Positions 5,292 through 6,465 of a DNA stretch of 6,465 nucleotides are shown one piece after another. The notes beneath the pieces are model-generated. The model searched no databases, was not told the DNA's origin, and was given only the letters and a program-made list of their open reading frames with translations. Numbering within the stretch: the first letter of the stretch is position 1; each line of letters opens with the position of its first letter. Both the position numbers and the translations under genes were made by a program. Origin of the DNA: an uncultured bacterium (GTDB lineage Bacteria; Planctomycetota; UBA1135; UBA2386); NCBI GenBank assembly GCA_938003515.1, contig CALKYL010000452.1:1-6465 (forward strand), written 5' to 3'.

Positions 5292-6451
5292 TGCGCGCGC
5301 TGATCGTCGCCTACTACTTCCCCCCGAAGGGCGGGGCCGGCACGCAGCGGTTCGCGAAGTTCTGCCGCTACCTGCCCGAGCACGGCGTCGAGCCGGTCGT
5401 CCTGACCGTCGAGGAGTCGCTGCGAAGCGAACACGCGCCGCACGACGACCCGACGCTGTCGGCCGGCGGCTGCCGCGTCGAGCGCGTCGCCGCGCCGTCG
5501 CGACCGGCCGCGGGAGCGCGGCTGCGGCGGACGCTGCGGCTGCACGTCGACGAGGACGAATGGGCCGACGCGGCGTGTGCGCGCGCGCGGGCGCTGTCCC
5601 GCGCCGAGCGCTTCGACGTCGTCGTCACGACGCTCTCGCCGTACGCCTGCGCGCGCGTCGGCGCGGCGCTGCAGCGCGAGCTCGGCCTGCCCTGGGTCGT
5701 CGACCTGCGCGATCCGTGGGCGCTCGACGCGTGGCGCGTGCATCCGAGCCCGCTGCACGCGTGGCTCGACCTGCGGCGCATGCGGCGCGTGCTCGCGCGC
5801 GCCGACGCGGTCGTCGCCAACGTGCCCGAGGCCGGGCGCGCGTACGCCGCGCTCGGCGCCGATCCACGGCGCTGCGTCGTCGTGCCCAACGGCTACGACG
5901 AGGCGGACTTCGCGGCGGCCGAGCCGGCACGCCCCGCGGCGGACGAACGCTTCCGGCTCGTGCACCTCGGCACGTTCCATCCGGCCGATCTGCCGGCCGG
6001 CGCGACGAGCAACACGCTGCGTCGCGTGCGCCATCGCCAGGTGGAGCCGCTGGGCCGCACCGGCTACTACCTGCTGCACGGCGTCGCGCGCTGGCGCGAT
6101 CGCGTCGGCCCTGCGCTCGCGGCGCGGCTCTCGGTCGACCTCTACGGCCGCGTCGACGCGTCGCACCGCGAGCTGATCGCGCGGCTCGGTCTCGAAGGGC
6201 TCGTCGCGGCGCGCGGCTACGTGCCGCACGCCGAATCGATCGCCGCGCTGTGCTCGGCGCACGCGGTGTTCGTGCCGCTGCACGGCGTGCCGGCCGGCGA
6301 ACGCGCGCTGGTGGTGCCCGGCAAGCTCTACGAGGCGCTCGCGAGCGAGCGGCCCGTGCTGGCCGCGCTGCCGCCCGGCGACGGCAGCGACCTCGTGCGC
6401 CTGCTCTCCGCGGGACCGGTCGTGCCGCCGACCGACGCGGACGCGATCGCC
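5291..6451 (+). CDS. Glycosyltransferase family 4-like protein, 3'-truncated at the contig end
   Basis: 387 genuine residues, then the frame runs into adapter sequence, which would add a false Arg-Ser-Glu-Glu. No stop codon is reached. GT4 (GT-B fold) enzymes transfer sugars from nucleotide-sugar donors, often building O-antigen, capsule or exopolysaccharide. The N-terminal Rossmann domain starts MRALIVAYYFPPKGGAGTQR (1-20), typical of GT4 acceptor domains. VVDLRDPWA and VVPNGYDEADF end that half. The donor domain begins at FRLVHLGTF (about 222-230) and includes LYGRVD, a VAARGYVPHAES loop, and PGKLYEALASERPVLA (343-358), matching the conserved K-x-YE...RP segment that contacts the nucleotide sugar. 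An Arg-rich insert (about 232-255) follows the first donor-domain strand. Relatives are usually about 400-430 residues, so only a short tail is missing. The ATG overlaps the preceding stop (TGATG) and follows GGAG at 6 nt. The family is confident; the sugar is unknown. Confidence 0.85.
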
Positions 6452-6465
6452 AGATCGGAAGAGCA
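6452..6465 (+). other. Residual Illumina TruSeq adapter at the contig end (artefact)
   Basis: The final 14 bases, AGATCGGAAGAGCA, are identical to the first 14 bases of the standard Illumina TruSeq read-1 adapter. They are AT-richer than the surrounding sequence and sit exactly at the edge. This is not genomic DNA: the biological sequence ends at 6451. Confidence 0.95.

Noticed and set aside
5057..6283. 408-codon minus-strand open frame opposite the GT4-like gene
   Set aside because: Its composition is Arg-rich with no recognisable motif, whereas the + frame has complete GT4 signatures and third-position GC bias.

Overview
The window is about 6.5 kb of very GC-rich DNA (around 70% by eye), densely packed with bacterial genes. 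Third codon positions are almost always G or C. It looks like a chromosomal fragment from a Gram-negative-type, high-GC bacterium. Planctomycetota, Acidobacteriota or Myxococcota are plausible. The exported thioredoxin-fold protein ending its signal in Ala-Ala-Gln, with an 'AWRGRP'-type segment, leans mildly towards Planctomycetota, but this is a guess. No mobile elements, CRISPR arrays, tRNAs or rRNAs are visible. The last 14 bases (6452-6465) are the start of the Illumina TruSeq adapter, so the window is almost certainly a complete short assembly contig whose right end was not fully trimmed.

Layout, left to right. (1) The 3' part of a SAM-dependent DNA methyltransferase-like gene on + runs in from the left edge and ends at 1033. 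(2) Convergent to it across a 27-bp gap with a GC-rich hairpin lies a minus-strand gene (1061-2095) for an exported TlpA/thioredoxin-fold protein. It has lost the CxxC active site but carries a Cys/His cluster at its C-terminus. (3) Upstream of it on the same strand, after a 99-bp gap, is an AMP-forming acyl-CoA synthetase (2195-3721). (4) A 74-bp divergent intergenic region holds two inverted repeats, a 7-bp direct repeat and a weak promoter match. (5) On + follows a tight cluster: a TruC-like tRNA pseudouridine synthase (3796-4527), a family-2-like glycosyltransferase overlapping it by 22 nt (4506-5291), and a GT4-like glycosyltransferase starting on the preceding stop (TGATG, 5291), which is cut off by the contig end.

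The two glycosyltransferases are probably translationally coupled and may act in the same surface-glycan or glycoconjugate pathway, though no other pathway genes are visible. The acyl-CoA synthetase and the thioredoxin-fold gene may share a transcript but have no obvious functional link. Most of the window is ordinary housekeeping and accessory metabolism. The points most worth a second look are the redox-dead thioredoxin fold with its C-terminal metal-site-like motif, the degenerate motif I of the methyltransferase at the left edge, and the adapter contamination at the right edge. I see no convincing new multi-gene system.
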